From positions 250,314-314,313 of the forward strand of contig NZ_CP046204.1 of assembly GCF_012569925.1 (NCBI RefSeq): DNA of 64,000 nt. The letters run 5' to 3'. Each line of letters begins with the position of its first letter. Position 1 is the first letter of the stretch. The translations under genes were made by a program, and so were the position numbers. This document shows positions 39,174 through 48,333 of the stretch, one piece after another. Origin of the DNA: Enterobacteriaceae endosymbiont of Donacia cinerea (GTDB taxonomy: Bacteria > Pseudomonadota > Gammaproteobacteria > Enterobacterales > Enterobacteriaceae). The notes under the pieces were generated by a model, which was given only the letters and a program-made list of their open reading frames with translations, had not been told where the DNA came from and ran no database searches.

Positions 39174-39795
39174 GTAACCAAGGATTATTTATAATTTCAT
39201 CATTAATATTAGTTTTTTCTCCATGACCTGGTAAAATTATAGTATTTTTATTTAAAGAAAAAATTTTTTTTTTTATAGAATAAAGTAAAATGTTAAAATT
39301 ACTTTTTGGTAAATCTGTTCTACCTATACTATTTTTAAAAATAGTATCTCCTGATATTAAAATATTATTTAATTTATTAAAAAAAATTACATGACCTGGA
39401 GTATGACCGGGACAATGATAAGTTTGTAAAATAATTTCTCCTATATAAATATTTTGATTATTTTTCAACCATATATTATTTTTAAATATACAATATGGAA
39501 GTTGAAATAATTTATTTTGTAATTCTATATTTTTTATCCAAAAAATATCTTTTTTGTGAGGACCTAATATAGGAATATTTAAAATTTTAGATAAATTATA
39601 GGCTGCACCGATATGGTCTAAATGACCATGAGTTATTAAAATTTTTGTTATATTTAAATTATATCTATTTAAAATTTTTAAAATTTTTAAATATTCCCCG
39701 CCAGGATCAATAAGAGCTGCATTTAATGTTTTTTTACACCATATAATATAACAATTTTGATTAAAATTTGTAACAGTAATAATAATATAGTTCAT
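39151..39795 (-). CDS. gloC: Hydroxyacylglutathione hydrolase GloC (YcbL)
   Basis: 214 aa, against 215 in E. coli YcbL. It is a metallo-beta-lactamase fold with the metal motif THGHLDHIGAA, then CPGHTPGHV, SGDTIF and LPGHGEKT. It hydrolyses S-lactoylglutathione in methylglyoxal detoxification. The N-terminus VTNFNQNCYIIWC is nearly the E. coli sequence. It lies near asnS and ompF as in E. coli; aspC is missing. Confidence 0.94.
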   Translation of the reverse strand: MNYIIITVTNFNQNCYIIWCKKTLNAALIDPGGEYLKILKILNRYNLNITKILITHGHLDHIGAAYNLSKILNIPILGPHKKDIFWIKNIELQNKLFQLPYCIFKNNIWLKNNQNIYIGEIILQTYHCPGHTPGHVIFFNKLNNILISGDTIFKNSIGRTDLPKSNFNILLYSIKKKIFSLNKNTIILPGHGEKTNINDEIINNPWLQKKTNYF

Positions 39796-39849
39796 AATAA
39801 TAATATTTATTAACTTCTTTGTATTATTTAATTAATATAATAATGTATA

Positions 39850-41505
39850 TTATTCACATTTTGCTGCTTTAAAAGCTTCTGTCATTACATTAGAAAAATT
39901 ATTTTTTTTACTTTTTTTAATAATTTTATTTTCTATAATATTTAAATTAATAGTTATATAAACTATTCTATTTTTACGATCAATATTACTAATTTTACCT
40001 GCTATATTTTGTCCTTTTTTAAAATATTTTAAAATGTTATCAATTTTATGATTTTTATATTCAGTTAATTTAACATTTCCTAATATGCCATCTTTAAATT
40101 TTAATTTAATATTTTTTTTATCTATATCGGTAATAATACCTGTTACGATATTATTTTTTTTTTGTTCTACTAAATATGTATTTAAAGGATCTTCTGTTAA
40201 TTGTTTAATACCTAAAGAAATTCTTTCTCTTTCAGAATCTACTTGTAAAACTATAGTTGTAATATCATTACCTTTTTTATATTTATTAACTTCATTTTCT
40301 CCGTTATTTATCCATGATAAATCAGATAAATGAACTAATCCATCTATACCACCAGTTAAACCAATAAAAATACCAAAATCTGTTATGGATTTTATTTTAC
40401 CTTGAACATGATCACCTTTATCATAATTTTTTGAAAATTCTAACCAAGGATTAATTGTACATTGTTTAATACCTAAAGAAATTCTTCTTCTTTCTTCATC
40501 AATATCTAAAACCATAACTTCAACTTTATCATTAACATTTACTATTTTTGTAGGATGTATATTTTTATTTGTCCAATCCATCTCTGATACATGAACTAAT
40601 CCTTCTACTCCTTCTTCAATTTCAACAAAACAACCATAATCTGTTAAATTTGTTACTCTTCCTAATAATTTACTATTTTCAGGATAACGTGTTGATATAG
40701 ACTTCCAAGGATCTTCTCCTAATTGTTTTAATCCTAATGAAACACGAGTTTTATCTTTATCAAATTTTAATATTTTAATTTTAATTTCTTCACCAATATT
40801 AACAATTTCGCTTGGATGTTTAACTCTTTTCCAAGCCATATCTGTAATGTGTAATAATCCATCTACTCCACCTAAATCAACAAAAGCACCATAGTCAGTA
40901 AGATTTTTAACTAATCCTTTAATTTCCATCCCTTCATATATAGTATTAAGTAAATGATTTCTTTCTGCACTATTTTCTAATTCAATAACAGCTTTTCTAG
41001 ATACAACAACATTATTTCTTTTTTTATCTAATTTTATAACTTTAAAATCTAATTCTTTACCTTCTAAATGAGAAGTATCTCTAATTGGTCTAATATCTAC
41101 CAAAGATCCGGGTAAAAAAGCTCTAATACTATTAAGTTCTACGGTAAAACCTCCTTTTACTTTACCAGTAATAATTCCTTTAATATTATTATTATTTAGA
41201 TTAGCTTTTTCTAAAATTAACCAAGATTCATGTCTTTTAGCTTTTTCTCTAGATAAAATAGTTTCACCAAATCCATCTTCTATTGAATCTAATGATACAT
41301 CTACAATATCTCCTACTTTAATTTCAATATTTCCTTGAGAATTTTTAAACTGTGAAATAGGAATACAAGATTCTGATTTTAATCCAGCATCTACTAAAAC
41401 AATATCTTTTTCAATAGAAATAATAATTCCGGAAATTATGGATCCTAAATTAATAATTTTATTTTTTAATGATTTTTCAAATAACTCTGCAAAACATTCA
41501 TTCAT
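39850..41505 (-). CDS. rpsA: 30S ribosomal protein S1
   Basis: 551 aa, against 557 in E. coli, with six S1 domains. Repeated motifs such as [39 protein letters not shown] and [17 protein letters not shown] show domains 3-5. Domain 6 (about residues 440-520) is the most degenerate. S1 binds mRNA leaders and recruits the ribosome, which matters when many genes here have weak Shine-Dalgarno sites. In E. coli cmk lies upstream; it is absent from this position. Confidence 0.97.
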   Translation of the reverse strand: MNECFAELFEKSLKNKIINLGSIISGIIISIEKDIVLVDAGLKSESCIPISQFKNSQGNIEIKVGDIVDVSLDSIEDGFGETILSREKAKRHESWLILEKANLNNNNIKGIITGKVKGGFTVELNSIRAFLPGSLVDIRPIRDTSHLEGKELDFKVIKLDKKRNNVVVSRKAVIELENSAERNHLLNTIYEGMEIKGLVKNLTDYGAFVDLGGVDGLLHITDMAWKRVKHPSEIVNIGEEIKIKILKFDKDKTRVSLGLKQLGEDPWKSISTRYPENSKLLGRVTNLTDYGCFVEIEEGVEGLVHVSEMDWTNKNIHPTKIVNVNDKVEVMVLDIDEERRRISLGIKQCTINPWLEFSKNYDKGDHVQGKIKSITDFGIFIGLTGGIDGLVHLSDLSWINNGENEVNKYKKGNDITTIVLQVDSERERISLGIKQLTEDPLNTYLVEQKKNNIVTGIITDIDKKNIKLKFKDGILGNVKLTEYKNHKIDNILKYFKKGQNIAGKISNIDRKNRIVYITINLNIIENKIIKKSKKNNFSNVMTEAFKAAKCE

Positions 41506-41762
41506 ATTAGTAACTTTGAAATATTTTATAATAAATATCCACTTAAATCATATTAAGTATTATTTTTTAAAAAACTCATATATTCCTTTTATGAGAGAAA
41601 TTTAAATATAATATTATATTATATTGAATATAAATATTCATATAAAATTAACATTAATAAAAATTTTCTGCAACTATATAATATATATATCGTCAATCTA
41701 TTTAATTCTATTTTTTAAAAAATAAAATTTTTTAATTATTAAAATAAATAATTATAACTGAT
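41506..41762. other. Intergenic region where cmk would be expected, no gene seen
   Basis: 257 bp between the aroA stop and the rpsA start. It is nearly all A/T with stops in all frames. Enterobacteria usually have cmk between aroA and rpsA; I see no recognisable CMP kinase remnant. It should contain the rpsA promoter and leader. Confidence 0.4.
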
Positions 41763-43055
41763 TTAATTATAAATACTAATTTTTTCAAATTCTTTAAAAA
41801 AATTTGGATATGTTTTACTAGTACAATTAGGATTAATAATATTTACTGAGTTATTAGATAATGATAATAATGAAAAACACATAGCTATACGATGATCGTT
41901 ATATGTTTCAATTATAACTTCTTTTATATATTTAGGAGGAGAAATAATAATATAATCATAACCAGTAATAATTTTTGCACCAGTTTTTTTTAATTCATTA
42001 GACATTGCTTTTAAACGATCAGTTTCTTTAACTCTCCAATTATATATATTTTTTATAGTTGTAATTCCTTTTGCAAATAAACTAGTAACGGCTAGAGTCA
42101 TAGCTACATCTGGGATATCATTTAAATCCATATTTACTGATTTTAAAGTATTCTTTGTACAACTAATATAATTTTTACCATAATTTATTATCGCCCCCAT
42201 TTTCTGTAAAATATTAACATATTTAACATCACCTTGAATACTATTTTTATTTATATTCTTTAATTTTACTGTACCTCCTTTAATTGCTGCAGCAGATAAA
42301 AAATATGATGCAGAAGATGCATCTCCTTCTATAATATATTCTCCAGGAGAAATATAATTTTGTTGTCCAGAAATTTTAAATTGCTGATAATTATAATTAT
42401 CTACATGAATACCGAAAATTTTCATTAATTTAATAGTTATATCAATATATGGTTTTGATACTAAATTATTTGTAATATTAATTAAGGTATTTTTTTTTAT
42501 TAAAGGACTTATCATTAGTAATGATGTTAAAAATTGACTAGAAATAGAACCTTCTATTTTAAGAAAATTAGTACCTTGAAAACCTCCTTTTATATGGATA
42601 GGAGGAAAATTTTTTTTTTCTAAATATTTTATAATAGCTCCACCATTTTTTAATGAATCTACAAGATGTTTTATCGGTCTTTCTTTCATTCTTGGTTCAC
42701 CAGTTAAAATAATATCACATTTATTACTTAATGATAATATAGCTGTTAGTGGTCTGATCACTGTTCCTGCATTTCCAAGAAATAATTTTAATTTTTTTTT
42801 AGGTTTAAAAATTCCATTATTTCCTATAATTAAACATTCTTTTTTATTTTTTGATAAAATAAATTTAGTATTTAATTTTTTTAATGCATTTAACATATGA
42901 TTAATATCATCACTATCAAGTAAATTTATTACTTTAGTATTACCTTTAGCTAAAGCTGATAATAAAAGTACTCTATTAGAAATACTTTTAGATCCAGGTA
43001 AAAATATAGAACCTTGAATTTTATGAATAGGTTTTATGGTTAAAATATTTTTCAT
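41763..43055 (-). CDS. aroA: 5-enolpyruvylshikimate-3-phosphate synthase
   Basis: 430 aa, against 427 in E. coli. Motifs present are LPGSKSISNRVLLLSALAKG, LGNAGTVIRPLTA, EPRMKERPI, and DVAMTLAVTSLFAKG with WRVKETDRLKAM. The alanine-type glycine loop (LFLGNAGT) is class I. It makes EPSP, two steps before chorismate, complementing aroE in this window. It lies downstream of serC with 48 bp between, as in the E. coli serC-aroA operon. Confidence 0.97.
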   Translation of the reverse strand: MKNILTIKPIHKIQGSIFLPGSKSISNRVLLLSALAKGNTKVINLLDSDDINHMLNALKKLNTKFILSKNKKECLIIGNNGIFKPKKKLKLFLGNAGTVIRPLTAILSLSNKCDIILTGEPRMKERPIKHLVDSLKNGGAIIKYLEKKNFPPIHIKGGFQGTNFLKIEGSISSQFLTSLLMISPLIKKNTLINITNNLVSKPYIDITIKLMKIFGIHVDNYNYQQFKISGQQNYISPGEYIIEGDASSASYFLSAAAIKGGTVKLKNINKNSIQGDVKYVNILQKMGAIINYGKNYISCTKNTLKSVNMDLNDIPDVAMTLAVTSLFAKGITTIKNIYNWRVKETDRLKAMSNELKKTGAKIITGYDYIIISPPKYIKEVIIETYNDHRIAMCFSLLSLSNNSVNIINPNCTSKTYPNFFKEFEKISIYN

Positions 43056-43103
43056 ATATATATTATTTCTTATTTTTATTAAATTTTAAAATAATCATAT
43101 CAT

Positions 43104-44198
43104 TTATGCATATATTTTTTCAAAATCATTCATAAAATTTATTAATTTTTTAACACCTTCTATAGGCATTGCATTATATATAGAAGCTCTTATACCTCCT
43201 ATAATTTTATGACCTTTAAGATAAAATAATCCATTTTCTTGTGATTTTTGTAAAAATAAATTTTCTTTTTCTGGATTTTTTAAATGAAAAACAACATTTG
43301 TTATAGATCTATTACAATGTTTAATTTTATTTATATAAAATTCACTTTTATCTATAGTAGAATAGAGTAATTCTGCTTTTTTTTTATTTATTTTACTAAT
43401 ATATTTAACACCCCCTTTTTTTTTTAACCATTTTAAAACTAATCCTGATAAATATAAAGAAAAAGTAGGAGGAGTATTAAACATTGAATTATGTTTAAAT
43501 ATAACTGTATAATCTAATACTGAAGGTATTTCTTTTCTTTTTTTATTTTTATTTAAAATTAAATCTTTTTTTATAATTAAAATAGTTAATCCTGCTGGAC
43601 CAATATTTTTTTGTGCACTTGCATATATCATTCCATAATCTTTAATATTAATTTCTTTTGCAAGAATAGAAGATGATAAATCTGCAATAATAGTTTTATT
43701 GTTGAATATAGGTTTTTCATTTATTGCAATACCTTCTATTGTTTCATTAGGACAATAATGTATATATTTTGAATTATTATTTAATTTCCAATATTGCATT
43801 TTTTGAATATAATATATTCCATTTTTTTTTTTTACTGGATTAATAATATTGGGTTTACAATATTTTGTAGCTTCTTCTATTGCTTTATAAGACCAGTGAC
43901 CAATATTTGCATAATCGGCTGTTTCATTATAATATAATAAATTCATTGGTATAGCTGAAAATTGTGTTCTAGCTCCTCCTTGACAAAATAATATTGTATA
44001 CTGTGATGGAATATTAATTAATTCACGTAAATCTTTTTTTATATTTTCAATTAAATTTATAAAATCATCACTACGATGACTAATTTCCATAACAGAAACA
44101 TTTAAATTATTCCAATTTATTAACTCATTTTGTGCTTTTTTTAAAACTTCATGAGGTAATGAAGCAGGACCAGGACTAAAATTAAATATATTTTGCAT
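43104..44198 (-). CDS. serC: Phosphoserine/phosphohydroxythreonine aminotransferase
   Basis: 364 aa, against 362 in E. coli. It starts MQNIFNFSPGPASLPHEVLK. The PLP lysine lies in YASAQKNIGPAGL; FCQGGARTQFSAIPMNLL and GGIRASIYNAMP are also diagnostic. It works in serine synthesis and, if partners remain, in pyridoxal phosphate synthesis. It forms an operon with aroA. Confidence 0.96.
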   Translation of the reverse strand: MQNIFNFSPGPASLPHEVLKKAQNELINWNNLNVSVMEISHRSDDFINLIENIKKDLRELINIPSQYTILFCQGGARTQFSAIPMNLLYYNETADYANIGHWSYKAIEEATKYCKPNIINPVKKKNGIYYIQKMQYWKLNNNSKYIHYCPNETIEGIAINEKPIFNNKTIIADLSSSILAKEINIKDYGMIYASAQKNIGPAGLTILIIKKDLILNKNKKRKEIPSVLDYTVIFKHNSMFNTPPTFSLYLSGLVLKWLKKKGGVKYISKINKKKAELLYSTIDKSEFYINKIKHCNRSITNVVFHLKNPEKENLFLQKSQENGLFYLKGHKIIGGIRASIYNAMPIEGVKKLINFMNDFEKIYA

Positions 44199-44240
44199 GA
44201 TTATATAATCCTAAAAAATTGAAGTTAAAATATAATAGTT

Positions 44241-45347
44241 TTATTTCAATTGTGTATTGTTAGTATACATAGACATTATAATACCAAAATTGGTCATAAT
44301 AACTACAAGAGATGTTCCACCATAACTAATTAATGGTAACGGGATTCCAACAATAGGTAATAAACCACTTACCATACTCATATTAATAAATGTACATAGA
44401 AAAAATACTGATATTATACCTCCAATTATTATTTTATTAAAAAGAGCATGACATTCTAATGATAGAAATAAACTTCTTCCTATTAATAATATATATAAAA
44501 TAATTAATAATAATACTCCTACAAAACCAAATTCTTCGGCAAATACAGAAAATATAAAATCAGTATGTTTTTCTGGTAAAAAATTTAATTGTGATTGCGT
44601 TCCATGTAGCCATCCTTTACCAAATAAACCTCCAGACCCGATTGCTGTTTTAGACTGAAAAATATGATATCCTTTACCTAATAAATCATAATGAGTTTTT
44701 AATAACATTAACATTCTTTCTCTTTGATAATCATGTAATAAAAAAACCCATGCAAAAGGAAGAAACATTATAAATAAGATAATACTATTCAAAATTTTTT
44801 TCCAAGATAGTCCTGCTAAAAATAGGATAATAGAACCAGATAAACCAATTAATATAGCAGTACCTAAATCTGGTTGTTTCGCAACTAATATAGTAGGTAT
44901 TAATATAAGAATCATTGCTTTTAAGAAGACTTTTGTAGTAATATAATAATTAGCATCATCTATAATACTTGCAACAACTAAAGGAACTGATATTTTAGCT
45001 ATTTCAGATGGTTGAAATTTAAAAAAATTAAGATTTAACCATCTTTTAGCTCCTTTTGTTGTATGACCAGCAAATTCTACAGCAATTAATAAAAAGATAG
45101 AAAATACATAAAATAAAAAAGAATATTTTTTATAAATATTTGGAGGAATTTGTACTGCTATCAACATAATTGTAAAACCTATACCAATTTGTATTAATTT
45201 ATTTTTAAAAAAAATATGATTTTGTATATCTGTTACACTCCATGTTATAAATAAACTAATTATTAAAATTAATATAATTAATAATAATAAGATTAAATCT
45301 ATATGTAATACAGAATGAATAAAATAATTTAAATTTTTTTTTTTCAT
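44241..45347 (-). CDS. mrdB: Peptidoglycan glycosyltransferase RodA (MrdB)
   Basis: 368 aa, against 370 in E. coli, with about ten membrane segments. SEDS family motifs are present: RWLNLNFFKFQPSEIAKI, AKQPDLGTAI, LGKGWLHGTQSQLNFLPEKH with TDFIF, and GIPLPLISYGGTSL. With PBP2 (mrdA, 23 bp upstream) it builds the side wall in rod-shaped cells, so the symbiont probably keeps a peptidoglycan wall. Confidence 0.96.
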   Translation of the reverse strand: MKKKNLNYFIHSVLHIDLILLLLIILILIISLFITWSVTDIQNHIFFKNKLIQIGIGFTIMLIAVQIPPNIYKKYSFLFYVFSIFLLIAVEFAGHTTKGAKRWLNLNFFKFQPSEIAKISVPLVVASIIDDANYYITTKVFLKAMILILIPTILVAKQPDLGTAILIGLSGSIILFLAGLSWKKILNSIILFIMFLPFAWVFLLHDYQRERMLMLLKTHYDLLGKGYHIFQSKTAIGSGGLFGKGWLHGTQSQLNFLPEKHTDFIFSVFAEEFGFVGVLLLIILYILLIGRSLFLSLECHALFNKIIIGGIISVFFLCTFINMSMVSGLLPIVGIPLPLISYGGTSLVVIMTNFGIIMSMYTNNTQLK

Positions 45348-45370
45348 AATAAAATCGTATAATTAAATTT

Positions 45371-47245
45371 TTACGTTAAAAATTTTTTTTGGTTAGCAAA
45401 AATATAATCTAAAATTTTTCTTAAAATATCTCCAATTAATATATTTTTATTACTATTTTCTATAATAATAGTAATAGCTATTTTAGGATCATTAAAGGGA
45501 GCAAAAGCTATTATAAGCTTATGATCTCTTAATTTTTCTTCTATTGTATTTATATTATATTTTTTTTTATTTTTTAAGTTAAAAACTTGTGCAGTTCCAG
45601 TTTTTGCTGCTACATTATAATTTTTTACATTAGAAAAATATTTATATAAAGTACCATTTTTTTTATTTACTACATTAAACATTCCTTTTTTTACTATATT
45701 CCAATATTGGAAAGGTAAATTTACTATTTTTTTATATTTTGGAAAAGAATAATATTTAAAAATATTGTCTAATTTTTCCATTTTATAAAGATGAAGAGTT
45801 TTAGTAACACCATTATTAATTAATATAGTTAAGGCGTTATGTATTTGTATAGGAGTAGCGTTCCAATAACTTTGTCCTATCCCAACTGAAATAGTATCTC
45901 CTATATACCAAGGATTTTCTATATTTTGTAATTTCCATTTTTTTGTAGGCATATTACCTAATTGTTCATTAAAAAGATCTATATTTGTTAATTTCCCATA
46001 ACCAAATTTGTTCATCCATTTATGAATTTTATTAATACCTATATTATAGGCTAATTGATAAAAAAAAGAATCTGATGATTCTTGTAATGCTTTATTAATA
46101 TTAAGATAACCATGTCCATTTTTTTTCCAATCTTTATAAATTTGGTTAAATTTAGGAATTTTCCACCATCCTGGATCAAATAATATTGTATTTTTATTGA
46201 TTAAATTTAAATTTAATGCTAACAAAGCTATATATGGCTTAATAGTAGAAGCCGGGGGATAAATACCTTGAATAGCTCTATTTATTAGAGGTTTATTATT
46301 ATTTTTTAATAAAAAAATTAATTTTTTTTTTTCATTATTATTAATAAATAAATTAGGATTAAAACTTGGGGTAGAAACCATAGCTAAAATTTCACCATTT
46401 CTAGGATTACTAATGATAACAACTCCTTTTTTATCTTTCATTAATAAATAAATATATTTTTGTAAATTATAATCAATTGTTAAATAAAGATCACTCCCTG
46501 TATATGCTTCTTTTTTACAAATATTATATTTATAAAAACCTTTATTATCTATAGCTATTTTTTGATAACCAGGAATACCATATATTTTTTTTTGATAATA
46601 TTTTTCAATACCATTCATTCCTATTGATGATTTGTCAGTAAAATTTTTTACAGAATTTTTATTCCTAAAGATAATTTTCTTTTTTATATTATGATAATTA
46701 ATATATCCAATTATATGTGCAAATAAACTTCCTTGTGGATAAAAACGTTTTTGATAAATTTTAAGAGATATTTTAGGAAATTTATATTTATTTACTAAAA
46801 ATTTGGATACTTGAATATTATTTAAATCTATTTTTAAAATAATATTTTTTAATGAATTATTTTTTATTCTTTTTTTTATTAAATTTATCAAATTATATTT
46901 ATCAATTTTTAAGTTTAATAATTTTTTTAAATTTATAATTTTTGTTAAAAAAGTATCATTATTATTAAGTTTAATTTTAATTTGATAAAAACTTTTATTT
47001 TTAGCTAAGATTATCCCATTTCTATCATAAATTAATCCCCTATTTGGTTTTAAAAAAAAAAAACTAGAATAATTTTTTTCAGATTGTAATTTATATGCTT
47101 TATAAGATTTTATTTGTAAATAATATAAATTATATATTAGAATAGACAGTAATATTAAAGATACTTTAATTAAAAATTTTATCCTTTGTAAAAAAATTTT
47201 TAATGTTATTGTATAATTTTGTAAAAAATTATATTTTATACTCAT
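45371..47245 (-). CDS. mrdA: Penicillin-binding protein 2 (peptidoglycan D,D-transpeptidase MrdA)
   Basis: 624 aa from the ATG at 47245, against 633 in E. coli. A membrane anchor lies near residues 25-45, followed by RGLIYDRNG of the pedestal domain. The transpeptidase motifs are complete: SxxK (PPASTIKPYIA), SxD (ESSDSFFYQLAYN) and KTG (AAKTGTAQVF). A longer start at a TTG (47272) is possible, but the shorter form begins like E. coli. It cross-links the side wall together with RodA. Confidence 0.95.
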   Translation of the reverse strand: MSIKYNFLQNYTITLKIFLQRIKFLIKVSLILLSILIYNLYYLQIKSYKAYKLQSEKNYSSFFFLKPNRGLIYDRNGIILAKNKSFYQIKIKLNNNDTFLTKIINLKKLLNLKIDKYNLINLIKKRIKNNSLKNIILKIDLNNIQVSKFLVNKYKFPKISLKIYQKRFYPQGSLFAHIIGYINYHNIKKKIIFRNKNSVKNFTDKSSIGMNGIEKYYQKKIYGIPGYQKIAIDNKGFYKYNICKKEAYTGSDLYLTIDYNLQKYIYLLMKDKKGVVIISNPRNGEILAMVSTPSFNPNLFINNNEKKKLIFLLKNNNKPLINRAIQGIYPPASTIKPYIALLALNLNLINKNTILFDPGWWKIPKFNQIYKDWKKNGHGYLNINKALQESSDSFFYQLAYNIGINKIHKWMNKFGYGKLTNIDLFNEQLGNMPTKKWKLQNIENPWYIGDTISVGIGQSYWNATPIQIHNALTILINNGVTKTLHLYKMEKLDNIFKYYSFPKYKKIVNLPFQYWNIVKKGMFNVVNKKNGTLYKYFSNVKNYNVAAKTGTAQVFNLKNKKKYNINTIEEKLRDHKLIIAFAPFNDPKIAITIIIENSNKNILIGDILRKILDYIFANQKKFLT

Positions 47246-47278
47246 TATTATTTTTATACCTATATTATTCAAAATATT

Positions 47279-48271
47279 TTATGAAATTAAAAAAATTAAT
47301 TTTTCTAAATCAATCCAAAAATATTTTTCTGTATAATCATTTATTATAAAACTTTTCATGTTTATTTCAATTTCTAATAATAATTTAAATATTAAATATA
47401 ATTTTTTATTATTTATTTTCTTTAATATTTGTTTATAAAAATATTCTTTAGATAAAGGTATTAGAAATTTTTTTAAAATTATATTTAAAGGATATTTTTT
47501 TAAATTTCTATATATTTTAAAAATTAAAAAAATAGTTTTTTGTAATTTATTAAAAACTAAAAAAATATTTTGTTTGTTATTTTTCATTTGTTTAATAATT
47601 TCAAAACTATTTTTTACATTACCTAATAAAATAGAATTAATTAAATTATTATCTTTTATATAAGAAATATTACTTAAATAGTTTTGGTTTTTATCATGTA
47701 TATAAATATCTTCTATAATTTGATTTAATAACATTAAATTTTTTGAATATAAATTTTTTAAAAAACTACAATTTTTTTTATTTATAATTAAATTTAATTT
47801 TTTAAAACGATAATAAATCCAATTAGTTAGTTGTTTATTATTTAATTTATTAAATTTTAAAAATATTAAATATTTATTATTTATAAAATTTTTTATAATT
47901 TTTTCTGTATATAAATTGAAATAATCATGAATTTCTAAAATTAGAATATTATTGATATTTATATAATAAATTAAATTAATAATATTATTTTTAAATTTAA
48001 AGAAAATTTTTTTATTTAAACAAATTAAATGTATTATTTGTTTTTTATAAAAAAAATCAGTTATAATAAATTTAGAAAAAATATCATCCCAGATAGTATC
48101 ATTATCAATGATAATTATCTTATTTTTAAGATAACCTAATTTTATTAATTTTTTAAATAACAGATTTATACTTTTTTTAATAAAAAAAATTTCATCTCCT
48201 GTGAGAATATAACAAAAATATTTTTTGTTATAAATATTTTTATTAAAATTATTTAATAATATTTTATTCAT
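47279..48271 (-). CDS. holA: DNA polymerase III delta subunit
   Basis: 330 aa, against 343 in E. coli, strongly diverged and Ile/Lys/Asn-rich. Identity rests on weak but colinear matches (YILTGDEIFFI, TIWDDIFSKFI, LTNWIYYRFKKLNL, NSILLGNVKNSFEIIKQM) and on position between leuS and mrdA, as in E. coli, with lptE lost. Delta opens the sliding clamp in the clamp loader. Confidence 0.88.
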   Translation of the reverse strand: MNKILLNNFNKNIYNKKYFCYILTGDEIFFIKKSINLLFKKLIKLGYLKNKIIIIDNDTIWDDIFSKFIITDFFYKKQIIHLICLNKKIFFKFKNNIINLIYYININNILILEIHDYFNLYTEKIIKNFINNKYLIFLKFNKLNNKQLTNWIYYRFKKLNLIINKKNCSFLKNLYSKNLMLLNQIIEDIYIHDKNQNYLSNISYIKDNNLINSILLGNVKNSFEIIKQMKNNKQNIFLVFNKLQKTIFLIFKIYRNLKKYPLNIILKKFLIPLSKEYFYKQILKKINNKKLYLIFKLLLEIEINMKSFIINDYTEKYFWIDLEKLIFLIS

Positions 48272-48333
48272 TTTTTTATTTAAAATTATTTATTTAAAGA
48301 ATATTTTTATTTTATAAACATAAAAAAATATTA

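Noticed and set aside
41640-41700. A/T-rich repeats considered as replication origin or regulatory iterons
   Set aside because: No DnaA boxes or regular repeat spacing; the composition is the same as other spacers.
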